NCBI GenBank assembly: GCA_028023455.1
Contig: JAQFVV010000022.1
Span: forward strand, 6,405,100 to 6,469,099
Reading direction: 5' to 3'
Origin: Epiperipatus broadwayi
Lineage: Eukaryota > Onychophora > Udeonychophora > Euonychophora > Peripatidae
Length of the DNA: 64,000 nucleotides
Part shown: one piece after another, positions 36,321-47,700 of the stretch
Numbering within the stretch: the stretch's first letter is position 1
Layout of the letters: every line of letters starts with the position of its first letter
The notes under the pieces: generated by a model
Database searches by the model: none
What the model was told of the DNA's origin: nothing
Seen by the model: only the letters and a program-made list of their open reading frames with translations
Position numbers and translations under genes: made by a program

Positions 36321-37346
36321 TCTAACATAAGATATGAAGATATGTTCCATTAAAAAATTAAATTTTGCATATAATTTTTTTTTCCTATTATTAACATAAT
36401 AGTGTAGACTAATAAATAGACTACAAAGCACTATTTTACTAGGCTTCACATAATGGTAAGAAAATGCCTATGAAAAAGTAAGAATGTTGTGATTTGATAA
36501 ATTCATCCATAAATTTACCGTGTGATGAAAAAAAATATGTGAGAAATGCGGAATTAGATGATTAAGAATGGCCTAGAAGTTAATAAGTATATTAGCAGAT
36601 TGTGAAACAAATAAAAAGCTCAGTATGTGCAAAGATCATTTGTGTTATATCATGAGATATAGCAAACGCTTTAGCTTCTATCCATGCACCATTACTATAG
36701 TTAGAAGATTAAATAAAATATTTTTAAATATTAAACAAAAAAAATATTGAAATTATATGCATTATAAAAAATATATGATTGATTGTAATTCATTAACAAA
36801 TACTAGCATTTATAGTAAAATTAAACATATTATTCTTGTTCTCATTCTTTATTTTCTTTTACACTGCTGGTTTCACTTATTTACATTATCACTAAGCCTG
36901 ATTGTCATGAGCATTCCATGCTCCAAACAGCCATAATAGAAGTATTTGTGTTACCACACCTATGCACCAATTTTAACTCCAATCTTTTTCTTCTTCTTTT
37001 AGGGCTAGAAATTGCTACTAATAATGATAATAAAACATTAAATTAAAAATATTTAAGTTGTTTTCATCATAACAAAATAATATGAGTAAAAACCTTAGCT
37101 GAAAATAAATCCCGCAACAGTTCAGAAACCTTTGTCTTTAACCTAAGCATTCTCTGTAAAATTCATTTTTCAACTTGATGATGATGATTATTAGTTTTTT
37201 TATTTCTGATACAATTCTTAGTCATAATATATTATTTATATCTATTGTTTAAAATAAAATAATAGTGATTTTAAAAAATAATAATTTACAGAAAAATGTA
37301 AATTTTTATTATCAACATTATTAACATGGCGTAATAATAAGATAAA
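36321..37346. other. AT-rich intergenic, nothing identified
   Basis: No domain or repeat edge recognised. Confidence 0.4.
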
Positions 37347-37495
37347 AAGTATTCGGTAATAGTATGTATATTGAAGCTACTGTTTGATGGCGTTGTTTTT
37401 CACTTAATGCACATCAATATACCGATTCATGGGCTGTCTGTTTGTTTACATAATATTACAGTAAACAACCAAAGATTTATTTTGTTTTTTCACCC

Positions 37496-37885
37496 GGTTT
37501 TGTTTTTAGATGGTGTAGATCTGTTGGTTTGCTTTTAAATTATCGACTAACGAACTGGTTTCTTTTTTTGGTTTCATTTTTTTTAATAAAGACTTTGTTT
37601 TTAAATGGTGTAGGGGTGTTGGTTTGCTTTTAAATTTTGTTTTTAAATGGTGTAGGGGTGTTGGTTTGCTTTTAAATTTTGTTTTTAAATGGTGTAGGGG
37701 TGTTGGTTTGCTTTTAAATTATCGACTAATTGTCTGTCGGTTTCTTTACATAATATTATGGTAACTTTTTTTTTGTTTTCTTTTTTAACTTTCTTTACCT
37801 AAAAGGCAATGAGTTTTTTTTTATATATTAACAAACACTTTGTTTTTAGATGGTCGAGGGGGGTTGGTTTGCTTTTAAATTATCT
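37496..37885. repeat. Internal short tandem-like repeats
   Basis: TTTGTTTTTAAATGGTGTAG followed by GGGTGTTGGTTTGCTTTTAAAT occurs about five times, three of them adjacent with a 42-bp period (about 37592-37720). Confidence 0.85.
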
Positions 37886-37901
37886 TTTTTTTTTTTTTTT
37901 A

Positions 37902-38290
37902 ATGTTTTTATTTGAAAGACTTAAACAATTCGGTACTTTTGAATAAACCAATACTTGCTTTTTAGAGGGTGAAGGGGAGGGTTTGTTTTGATTTGTAATT
38001 GTCGTCTTTTTTTTTTTTCAAATATTTATTTACGCTACAGAAACCTTTATATGATAACGAAAAGTTCTTCCTTTTTTTTTGGATGTTTTTATTTGAAAGA
38101 CTTAAACAATTAGGTACTTTTAAATAAACCAATACTTGCTTTTTAGAGGGTGAAGGGGAGGGTTTGTTTTGATTTGTAATTGTCGTCTTTTTTTTTTTTT
38201 AATTTATTACGAGGCTTTTTTTTCTTTCAAATATTTATTTGCACTACAGAAACCTTTATATGATAACGAAAAGTTCTTAATTTTTTGGCC
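37902..38290. repeat. Internal 181-bp tandem duplication
   Basis: ATGTTTTTATTTGAAAGACT at 37902 returns at 38083. Both copies continue through GAGGGTGAAGGGGAGGGTTT, TGTAATTGTCGTC and TATGATAACGAAAAGTTCTT. The second copy carries about 24 extra bases. Confidence 0.85.
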
Positions 38291-39083
38291 TTTTTAAAAA
38301 AGACATAAACAGTTCATTTTTATAGAACACACTTTTTTGATTTTCTTTTGGAACATTTGTGTTACAGCACAATTGTTTATTATTATTTTTTGGCCTTTTG
38401 AAGAAACTCTTAAATACTTCTTTCTTTTTAAATAAAATATTACCTACCTACTTTAGAATCATGTGAACAACAAACACAATAATAACAGTTTCCCATGAAA
38501 TAATTTATTGAATCAAAAATAAATGAAACTTTGGACAAGTTGTGACCGAAACAAGTAAAAAACACAATTTTGGGGGGCATAAAAATTCACTCAGCTTCAA
38601 CCAATTTTGACAACATGCAGACGACATTTTACTGTTCTCGCAAGGATTCACGCGTAAACTTGCAATTGCGTGTGAAATTGGGAAAAACTCTGCTGAAAAG
38701 AATAACTTTTTGAAGTTGTGTGCAGTTCAAAATCGTAGGGATGCGTGTGTGACAACATGACATTTCATAATATGTAATACTAATTCCCCTATGTTTTCTA
38801 AAAAATTTCCGACATTGAATTTTTGGAGAGTTTCACCTCTTTCAAATAAGGCCGTAGCGAGAGTTCAATAGCGCTCACTTGAGGAATACTATCGCAACAA
38901 GCATAGTATTTCGTTACATAATCGTGGAATACATCGCTCTCAGGCAGCCTGTTACGGCTATAACAACACCTATTGTAGTGTCAGCTGTAAATTAAGGCCA
39001 CTAAAACAGTATATTGATATGCGTTGTGTGAAAAACAACCCCATCGTGGTGGGGTTCAGTATACATACTATTACTAAGTATTC

Positions 39084-40285
39084 TTATATGTTCACTATTA
39101 ATTTATGTCTACTTATATTATGCAATTTTACAATGTTGCAAATACTAATGTTTTTTTTTTTGTTTTTTTTTAGGCAATATGCTAGTGAAACGGATTGATA
39201 ATCTAAAGTTGATTTGGAAACTATCAATGAAGAGTGAATAGCTCTAGAAAATATTTTATCCAAAAAATTTGAAAAATGTTCTTTAAAAAATCATTAAAGC
39301 TATATATTTTTAAATAATCTCACAATTCAACATAAACTTCAATGACTCCATTTAAATTGAAGACTTGAAAATTCAAAATAGTAGATCAAAAGATTTGGTG
39401 AACAAATGTTAATTTTAAATTGATCTAGATAAAAGTTAAAAGTGGCCTTTATTATGTTGTTCTCAATCATTTGTTTGTTTTAATCTGAAAGCAAGGATTA
39501 TAATGGGGATTTTTCTCCATAATGTTATTATTTCTTTCCTATGAAACTTAAAAATGTTGTATATATACATAACATAAAATGCTACAGTTTTATTATTGAC
39601 ATGAACACCTCCCTCCCCCGACATCATGCTATGAACAAAAACCATCTGCATTTGTCTATAGATACACAATACTGTTAAACTAGTATACATTGGCAGAACT
39701 GAAGGAATTTAATAAAGTCATTAGAGAATCTATATCCTGTTGGAATTTACAGATTCTACAATAGAATGAATAACAAACACTTCTTTTGTATAGTAAATGG
39801 CTTTAAAAAAAAAATCCACTAAAAAAACACTGAAAATAAAATCAAAGAATATAAATAATAAAAGTTATTTTAGAAAAAAGTTCTGATATCCAAACATTCA
39901 TTCATTTTATAAACATTTTTTCTTAGTGGTGAAGAAACTAGCAATACTTACATATTTACATTTAACATAGATCAAGAAAGTTATTGGCTTGCAGAGATTT
40001 TAATTAAAAGTGCAGATTTCCTTTACTAAAATTGCTGTTCTCTTTTAGATTCTTAATGCTCAGTTACAAACTCTCATTATTTTCATGCCATTTTCAAAAC
40101 TTGATAAAACAATTTTGTAAATGATGTGAAAATGGTAAAAAAAAGTTCTTAACTAAATTTTAGAATTTAAAAAAAAAATAGTGATTCATTTAATAAAGCA
40201 AATCTGTATATTCATGCAGTTATAACTACTAGCCTTCTAAATCTATATTAGATACATACATATCATAGAGCTTGAATTTATTATA
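39084..40285. other. AT-rich, one acceptor-like motif
   Basis: A T-rich tract ending TTTTTTTTTAG at about 39173 precedes GCAATATGC and short open stretches, the longest ending at a stop about 65 bases on. No partner exon seen. Otherwise nothing. Confidence 0.3.
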
Positions 40286-41395
40286 TAGAGGATGCCAAAA
40301 AAATGTATATACACTTTGTAAGAAAGAAAAATCTGTACTGAAATTGTAATACTCAATATATATATCAATAAGAAAAGATCGAGACACATAACATTTGTCT
40401 TCTGCAATTATAAGAACTGCTCAAAGTGATTACCATCAGCATCCAAACATTTTTTATTACAATAAACTACTGCTTGAGCAAGATTGACCAAAATATTAAC
40501 TTTGTATTGCTGCAAGTACTGCCAATGTAGTCGATTTTCCACTGTACACTACATCCTTTACAGTCTCCTATAGATAGAAGTCAAGAAGGGGGGGGGGGCT
40601 CAACTACATCTCTTCATCCTGTCCATTGTACTAACAAATTTCTCATGTCTCAGTTGAGTGCCATCTTATTGAAATAAAATTGATTGTTTCCAAAAAGTAC
40701 AAATTTCAGGTAAAATGGAAAGAATGGTCCAATTAGTCCTTTTAATGACAGCCCACAAAAGATATTGAGGTTCAGTAAACTGACTTCTTATTCCACATTT
40801 AGAGACCAACACATATAACTATGTTGGTCCACTGTATGCATCATCATACCAAAATATTTTTCCCCATAACTCATTCTCTCATACTATGTTTTGAAACCAC
40901 TTACAAATCACGATCATCATTCAGTGAATATAATAATCTTCTTGGAGTAAAAACTTTCCATTTTTCTGTTTTATAAATGCTTCAAATGCTTGTTCTGCTA
41001 ACTTGTCTCATATGCACATTGTTTGATAGACTAGTGGCGATCATATAAACTGTTCCAACAAGCAGAAACAGGACCTGTTGCTGTGTGAGGCCTCCCCTTA
41101 TGCCCTATCAAACATTACGAATGCATATAATTGCTAGGAGTATTGAAAATACTGTTGCATACTCACATTTCCATTGTTGTTGTACTTCTACAATGTTCTT
41201 GAATTTCAAATATCATTTCAAAATGGACTTGCACTCTTCAAATAACCGTGCTTCCACCATTTTCTTTGATTATTCATTTGATTAACATCATCTTTTAAGC
41301 AAACATCATGCTACACATTGTTACCATAATTCAATTCTCTTTCAAAAAGTAATATATAGATATCTCTTAGAATGTAATTTTTTTGGCATCCCCAG
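40286..41395 (-). mobile_element. Decayed Tc1/mariner-superfamily transposon
   Basis: Inverted ends GAGGATGCCAAAAAAAT (left) and GGGGATGCCAAAAAAAT (reverse complement of the right) are each bordered by TA, the expected 2-bp target duplication. Minus-strand pieces of transposase include an N-terminal FKNIVEVQQQWKCEYATVF (helix-turn-helix region, near 41230-41170), SKCGIRSQFTEPQYLLWAVI (near 40820-40760) and DGTQLRHE (near 40665-40640), which corresponds to the D-G-A-x-x-H block around the second catalytic aspartate. Several frameshifts and stops make it inactive. At 1.11 kb it is close to full size for the group. An 11-base G run (40588-40598) lies inside. Confidence 0.75.
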
Positions 41396-42690
41396 TATAT
41401 ATTTATTTAGTTTAGGTTATCACTCAGTAATAATTTATTTGATCACTTACAAATAAATAAAAAATGCATAAAACTGAAAAAAAAAAAAATTAAATGGATC
41501 ATTATACAATTATGAAACCAAAAGATGAAATTATCAGAAAAATGTAAATATTTATATACTTTATAATAAAGACATAAATATTAGAAGTACATATGAGCAA
41601 AATCCATCAAATAAATAATATAAAAATAATATTGTAGAGATTGATCCTATCTTAAACACAGTAATTATTCAATTTAATGGATAATACTATTAAAAACAGT
41701 TATATGTTTTAAATTAATATAATTTCATAGCTACAAGAGTTGTCTTACCTTCAAGTCTTGAAAAATTTCCATTAAGTAAAATTTACACATCCCATGTACC
41801 TACATTTTTAAAATAAAATCACTATTCCTTCCTGCTTTGCCATCCTTGCTGATATATAATAACTGTTTCTCTATCACCATTTGCCAGGCAAGCAATCTAG
41901 CCAGATTTTGTAAAACAATTTATTTTTTGAGCATATTTTTCTAGAAATTTCCATGATTTGGGGGGATGTTTATTGTCTTTTGCAAAATCATCAAGAATTT
42001 TCAGTCAACTAAATCGGTCCCCATTATTATTCTCAATGCTGAAAACTTTACATATCTTCATACTATTTATGAGTGCATAACACACTAAAACAAAAAAAAT
42101 CGGAAAAAGAATTACCGAGCATAAAATTAAGAGGAAAATTTTGTAACACCGGCATTCATTGTTACAATTAGGACATATGACTTGTTAACTCACCTGAAAG
42201 TTACTCCATTAATCTATTTGACAATTGGAAAATGAGTTTAGCACTTTAAAAATATTTATGTTTCATCTCATTTATGCCTTCTATGAATACTTATATTCTA
42301 CAGAATTTTATTCATTCATCTACCATTTTGCTTTCATTTTAAATTTTGAATCAATGAAAAATATAGATCATAATTATAATTAAAAAATAGTAAATGCCAT
42401 TTTAGAATAAAATATAATCTTATCCAAATGGATTTTAAATAATGTTTTCTTGAAATCAATGATTAGAATAAACAATTAAGACCAGTGATTGGAGCAGTCA
42501 ATTAATAAGCAAATTAATAACTGGGTCAGGAAAAAATATATACCCTTGCAATATTTTACGATAATTATTCCAGCATAACCCATCAAGCAGATAAGTTCAT
42601 CAATTGGACAGTCTGCGGATTAATCATTAACTTCTAAATAAAACCATTAAAACATCACATGATCACCATTTCTTATTCTTACACAAGCTG
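41396..42690. other. AT-rich, nothing assigned
   Basis: The part at about 41750-42190 is slightly richer in G+C and gives a minus-strand stretch AKDNKHPPKSWKFLEKYAQK, but the flanking frames close quickly and I recognise no family. Confidence 0.35.
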
Positions 42691-43183
42691 TAAATCAGTA
42701 GTAAAATCTCCATACAGAAGCACCAATCAGTACAAGCTTTAGTAATCAATGGAAGCAAGAAGGTTTGTGCAAAAAATCCTTTTCTAGGGCCTATTTGTCC
42801 AATATCCCCAGACTAGTTTCTAATTTGTGGCTGGCTTTAGAATATATAGATACTGAACTAGATTCAGATCTATATGACTCTACAAGTGAATTAGTTTGGA
42901 TTGAAAACATACTTGCATTTTCATTTGGGCTCGTAGTTTTATAATTGATTAAATAGATAAAAGGTAGCTGCTATAGAGTTGCATTAGATCTTAAGATCTA
43001 GGTGCAGGCAGTACTCTCAGATCTAAAGCTCAGTGATGAAAACCACAAGCTAGAAACTAGTCTGGGAATGTTGGATAAGTAGGCACTAAATAGGGATTTT
43101 ATACACAAACCTTTTTACATTCATTGATTATTAAAGGCTTGCACTATGTGGCACTACTATAATGAGAGTTTACTACTGTTTAT
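42691..43183. mobile_element. Foldback element, family F, copy 3 (long form)
   Basis: Arms beginning TAAATCAGTAGTAAAATCTC (left) and ending GAGAGTTTACTACTGTTTAT (right) are inverted repeats. The inner arms AGACTAGTTTCTAATTTGTG and its inverse CACAAGCTAGAAACTAGTCT at 43045 extend the palindrome. The interior has a separate roughly 200-bp segment. It shares GGGATTTTATACACAAACCT and GGCTTGCACTATGTGGCACT with copy 1. Confidence 0.75.
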
Positions 43184-43623
43184 AAATGAAACTATACTAA
43201 TATGGAGCATGATTATTTTATTGAAAATTAAGTCAATCATCAATGGATGACATTAATTAAGGCTATGTTTTAATACAAATAAATGAGCAAGTCTGGAAAA
43301 ACAGGAAAGAAAACTACCATTTATCAAACCCCTATCAATTGCTGACAATATAAAATCTATTACAGTATGATCATCTGCTCAAAGAAGAATACAGCACTCT
43401 AATTTGCAGAATGCACGAACAATCTTGATGAAGCAAAGAAGAAATGAATCAAAGTTCTCGCCAACCAATTCATGGTTACATTTCTTTACATAATCACTTT
43501 TTTTTTCTGTTGTTGCATACTACTTGAAAGAAAAGAAAATAGAAATTCATATAACATTACAATAATAGCCAAAAATGAAATTTTACTAAAAGTCTTTCAC
43601 ATGTTTAACAAATAAGATCTTTT
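43184..43623. other. AT-rich intergenic, nothing identified
   Basis: No domain or repeat edge recognised before the Penelope-like piece. Confidence 0.4.
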
Positions 43624-44240
43624 CAAGTGAAATTCAACTAAACATATATATACAAAACAAAATAGCCTTCCCTTCATGACCTCAGATTCAAAAAATTTTA
43701 TCATCAATATCTTTTATTTTTCTTTTCAATTCACTTTTTGTATAAAAGATCACCTCTGCATTACCAAATAATATTTTATGACCTGTATTCAGTTCATGAA
43801 TATACAAATCTGAATTATGATATCTATTTTTAATTCTACTCTTATGAACTTTAACTCTTTCATTAAGACTTAAATTACTCTGATCTATATAAATTTTATG
43901 ACAACTGCAAGGAATCTATAAACCACCCCAAGAATAGATTTGCAATCAATTCACTGTTTTGCACTATTTAGTAATGAATTTAAATTCAGGCTAACCATCC
44001 AATAAAAAACTTTTCTTATAAATCAATTTATAATTTATATGGCAAAGAAATAAACTCTTTATTGTCATTAACACTTAAATCTTTATTATTAATAGATTTA
44101 TAGATATTTTTATTAAATATAATATTCCTAATAAATTCATGATTATATTCTAATTCAATGTAGTCAGAAGCAAATTGACTCCTCTGAATATAACTGATTT
44201 TCAAAATTATTAAGCCTTCTATTCCTATAATAAAAATTCA
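43624..44240 (-). mobile_element. Penelope-like retroelement 3' fragment, copy 1 (minus)
   Basis: The minus strand encodes, with a few stops, the end of a Penelope-like protein: a stretch near 44160 with ELEYNHEFIRNIIFNKNIY (after the RT thumb), then the GIY-YIG-type endonuclease region IPCSCHKIYIDQSNLSLNER followed by VKVHKSRIKNRYH and LYIHELNTGHKILFG. Intact elements have I-P-C-x-x-C-x-x-x-Y-I-G-x-T. Here the second cysteine spacing and the G after Y-I are altered. It is head to head with copy 2, which starts 15 bp away, so the pair is a large inverted repeat. That layout is common for Penelope insertions. Confidence 0.75.
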
Positions 44241-44254
44241 ATAAAGAAATTGTA

Positions 44255-44786
44255 AGATTCCTAGCAGTTGTCACAAAATTTATATAGGTTGGCATAAATT
44301 AAGTTTTAATGAAAGAGTTAAAGTTCATAAGAGCAAAGTTAAAAATAGATATAACTCAGTTTTGTATATTCATGAACTAAATACAGGTCATAAAATATTA
44401 TTTGACAATGCAAATGTTACCTCTTTATGAGAAAAATAAATTGAAAAGAAGAGGAAAAGAAACTTTGATGATAAAATTTTTTGAATCTGAGGCCATTAAT
44501 CTCATGAAGACACCCTTTGATGTTTAGGAAAGTTGGTTTTTGAAGTGAATGATAGGAAGGCTATTTTGTTTTGTATATACATGATGTATGTTTAGTTGAA
44601 TTTCACTTGGATCCACGTACAGGTACACATTAATTACATTACAGCAATTTTATGGATGTAATTATTCTTGAACATATATATTTTACCTTGTTACATTGAA
44701 TCACTGTGTAATCCTCAATGGGTAAGTGTACCCAAAATTTTTGTAATATTTTATTAATAAAGGTTACTTTGAGAAAAAAAAAAAAA
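44255..44786 (+). mobile_element. Penelope-like retroelement 3' fragment, copy 2 (plus)
   Basis: Begins inside the endonuclease region: IPSSCHKIYIGWHKLSFNER, then KVHKSKVKNRY and LYIHELNTGHKILF, closely matching copy 1 but keeping Y-I-G. It runs to a 3' end with TATTAATAAAGGTTACTTTG and a poly(A) of about 13. 5'-truncated and non-functional. Confidence 0.75.
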
Positions 44787-45879
44787 GATCTATCTGTTAA
44801 TAAATGAAACCATGCTTGTGGAAGAATTTTAGTAAAAATTTATTTTATTTATAATTACTAATGTAGAATTAGGCAGTATTTAATTTTTACTTTAATATTC
44901 GATTCTTGGAAATGGAATATTTTTAATCTGAATAGTTACAATCAGAATGTGATAGCACTATAAATTTTCATATGCTTTAAATTGATAGAATTTTTTTTAA
45001 TTTAACTGCTGTCTTCTCAGTACTTTCCTAGGTAATCTGTAGTTTGTAAAAATCAAATTAGCTTTAATTTACCTTGCATAATATAAGTTTTATGCTAGTT
45101 TTTCGGGTTTAACAGTATCTAAATACTGCTTGTAATCTAAAATAAGTAAATTATATTCGTTTTTTGCAAATTACTATTTTTTTTTTTTCTACTTTTTTAG
45201 ACAAATATAATACTTATTGTAACTAAAGCTTACAATAATAAAAGCAAATTTATTTCATTGTAATAAAGCAATCAATTCCAGTTAGAAACTATTTTAAACA
45301 AAAGTACAGTACTCTAGCTTTACAATTTTATGGTTATACTTTTTTCATTCATTTACACAAATATTTTAATACTTATATAATGCTTATAATAATAAAAAAA
45401 AATTAAATTTGGAATGATAATTATATAAACAAACTTTTCTTTGGAATGCTATTACAAAACCACATATCGAATTAAATATGTTCATTTCTTTTTTTCATAT
45501 GTCTTAATTGAAAATTTACAAATGGTTACTTTTTTTGTACCAGCAACCTTGTTTGCTGTTCTTAGTAGAATATCAGTTATCTTGCTATTAATCTCAGTTT
45601 GAATCATATTCAAAATCTGTCAATATTTTAAAATGATTAACAAATTCTAGTTTAAATTTATTAGAGCATTTTTAAATAGATTTTTTATATTATTAACATT
45701 TATATTTTATATCTCACTAATCAGCAATGACCCTCTGATATTGAATTTAATATTAAATACATTACAATCTTGAAATATATACTGCCAGACCTTCATTTGG
45801 ACATCCCTATTTTAGATTTTTTTTTTTTAAATTCATAATATGCACCCCACACACCAAAATTCACAATTCTATTTCCTCT
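44787..45879. other. AT-rich intergenic, nothing identified
   Basis: No domain or repeat edge recognised until the RTE sequence resumes near 45880. Confidence 0.4.
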
Positions 45880-45954
45880 AATTTATTTCACCATAAATGG
45901 AAGAATAACATTGTGGAGATTGATGGTGTATCAGACAGAGTGGCAAGATTAGTT
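45880..45954 (+). pseudogene. RTE LINE endonuclease region, part upstream of the Merlin insertion
   Basis: Reads KWKNNIVEIDGVSDRVARLV directly up to the transposon. W-K-N-x-I and V-S-D-R-V/I fit the central region of RTE apurinic-like endonucleases. Its frame continues at 48299 once the transposon and one copy of the 8-bp duplication are discounted. Sequence further left is not recognisable, so the LINE is 5'-truncated or decayed here. Confidence 0.7.
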
Positions 45955-46039
45955 GGTTGTCATCTGATCCTTAGTGTCAGTCGCTAGAGGCGCGATTTCT
46001 AATCAAAAACACATTAATATAACATTTCCGGGCCAGCGA

Positions 46040-47400
46040 TTCTCTATTAATATTGATTTTTTTTTTTGTTTGTTTGTTTGTTTACAAAGTTTACTTTCTT
46101 TCGTTTCTGAATTATTTTTTCCAAATAATATTTTTGACGATGGTATAATAATAGTTGTTTTTTTTGGATTGCCGAAATTTAAGAGAGAACGGGTCTTTTT
46201 TGGTGTGTGTCCAAATAGTAATTTGTGTGTTTTTTTTTTTAAATAGTTATTACTGTTTTTGTAAAATTGGATTGCCGAAATTTAAGAGAACAGGGTTTTT
46301 TTTGGATGGATCTTTAAGTAATAATTGACGTTACTTTGATAGGTTTCCATTTGATTGCCGAGAACAATTAGTGGGAGGGGTGTTTTTGTGTACGATTAAA
46401 TAATAATTTACGTTACTTTGATAGGTTTATGTTTGATTGCCGACAACAATTATCGGGGAAGTGTTGTTGTTTTTTTTTTCGCGCGCGTGTGTATGTTTAA
46501 ATAAAAATTAAAACCGTTACTTTTATCGGTTTACATTTGATTAGCGACCGATATGACTTCCTTTCGTTTATAAATTATGATTTTTGTTTCTACGAATAAA
46601 TATTTTTGACAATGGGACAATAATAGTTGTTGTTTGTTTAATTTTTATTGACAAAAGGTTGTTTTTCGGTGTAGTTTCAAATAGTAATTTGGGTTACATT
46701 TAAATAATAAGTTACCGTCTTACTTTGATTGGTTTACATTTGTTTGACACTAATTATTGGGAGGGGTGTTTTTTTATATGTATGATTGTAGACAACAATT
46801 ATTGGGAAAAAGGGTGTAACCATTTAAAGAATAGTAGTTTACGTTACTTTTAGTGGTGGTGTACATTTGACTGCTGACAATAATTAGTGAAAGGGGTGGG
46901 TGTTTTTGGATGATGATTAAATACTAATTTACCTTCCTTTTTATTTTACAGTTGATTGCCGACAGCAATTATTTGGAGAAAGGGGTTTTTTTTGTGTGTG
47001 CATGTTTAAATCAAAATTGAAGTTACTTTTATTTATTACATTTGATTGACAACCGATTGACTTTTTTTTCGTTTATAAATTATTGTTTTGGTTTCCCAAA
47101 AACCTAATATTTTTGACAATGGGACAATAATAGTTCTTAATTTGATTATTATTGACAAGAAAGGATCTTTTTTGGTGTACGTTTAAATAGTAATTTGGGT
47201 TGTGTTTAAAAATTTAAGTGACAAAATTAAAGAAACAACGGGGGGGGGGGGGGGGAGTATGGATCTTTAAATAATAATTTTCGTTACTTTAATTTGTTTA
47301 CATTTGATTGACAACAATTAGTGGGAGGGGTGTTTTTGTGTATTTTTAAATAATTTACATTTTTTGGTTAACAACAATTATTGTGTATGTTATGTTACTT
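46040..47400. repeat. Degenerate internal repeat array of the Merlin element
   Basis: About ten copies, roughly 85 bp apart, of a unit with GATTGCCGACAACAATTATT, GGGAGGGGTGTTTTTGTGT, TTTAAATAATAATTTACGTT and TACTTTGATAGGTTTACATT. A G16 run lies at 47240-47255. Confidence 0.8.
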
Positions 47401-47415
47401 TATTTATCAATTTAG

Positions 47416-47700
47416 TTAATAATATTTATTGGTAGACATTTCAATATCATTAATGGCATGCTGTACGGTCAACTCGTCACGGCTCCGGTAATGCAGCAAA
47501 CGTAAAGACTTGACGAACGGCATTTGAAATCCCTCAAACCAGCTGCCTTTTCGAAGTGCACATTTCTTTCGGCAAGAACGAGACAAATGAAAGTCCAAAG
47601 ATCTTTATGGACCCCAAGTCTCATACATTCGCCGCACAAACATCTTTTTTTTCTCAGCAGGATGTTTTTCTGCTGTAGAAATGTTACAGCACTGACGGCT
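47416..47700 (-). pseudogene. Merlin (IS1016-like) transposase remnant
   Basis: From 47700 down: AVTFLQQKNILLRKKRCLCG with a continuing ECMRL (the N-terminal C-x-C-G...M-x-L zinc-binding step). After a frame change come RSCRKKCALRKGSWFEGFQM, then PFVKSLRLLHYRSRDELT and INDIEMSTNKYY before a stop. Family proteins have C-R-K-x-x-x-x-R-x-G-(T/S)-W-F-E-G followed by an aromatic-rich E-L-T-S segment, so the match runs in order. The DDE catalytic part that should follow is missing, replaced by the repeat array. The Merlin family moves DNA by cut and paste; this copy cannot. Confidence 0.75.

Larger units (their letters stand above)
37347..39083. mobile_element. Merlin-like non-autonomous transposon with perfect 8-bp duplication
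   Basis: AAGTATTC occurs at 37347-37354 and 39076-39083 exactly outside an inverted repeat (left GGTAATAGTATGTATATTGA, right reverse-complementing to AGTAATAGTATGTATACTGA). The next block in is GTTTGATGGCGTTGTTTTTC on the left and GATGGGGTTGTTTTTCACAC on the right, and both ends then contain ATCAATATAC. GTTTGATGGCGTTGTT is shared with the element at 25061. The 1,721-bp body is T/G-rich and repetitive on the left and less AT-rich on the right, with no transposase frame. Confidence 0.8.

Noticed and set aside
38869-38910. Stem-loop GAGGAATACTATCG / CATAGTATTTCG as a regulatory RNA
   Set aside because: It lies in the less AT-rich right part of a non-autonomous transposon and is imperfect; no further support.
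39163-39240. Terminal exon after a T-rich acceptor
   Set aside because: Open frames are very short in all phases and no upstream exon is visible.
41750-42190. Possible exon or domesticated gene on the minus strand
   Set aside because: Slightly richer in G+C, but frames close within about 45 codons and I recognise no domain.
44600-44790. Hammerhead ribozyme in the Penelope-like 3' end
   Set aside because: No CTGATGA...GAAA combination found in this fragment on either strand.
45974-46246. 90-codon plus-strand frame inside the Merlin element
   Set aside because: Runs through T/G-rich repeat units and the terminal repeat; hydrophobic by composition, no transposase motif.
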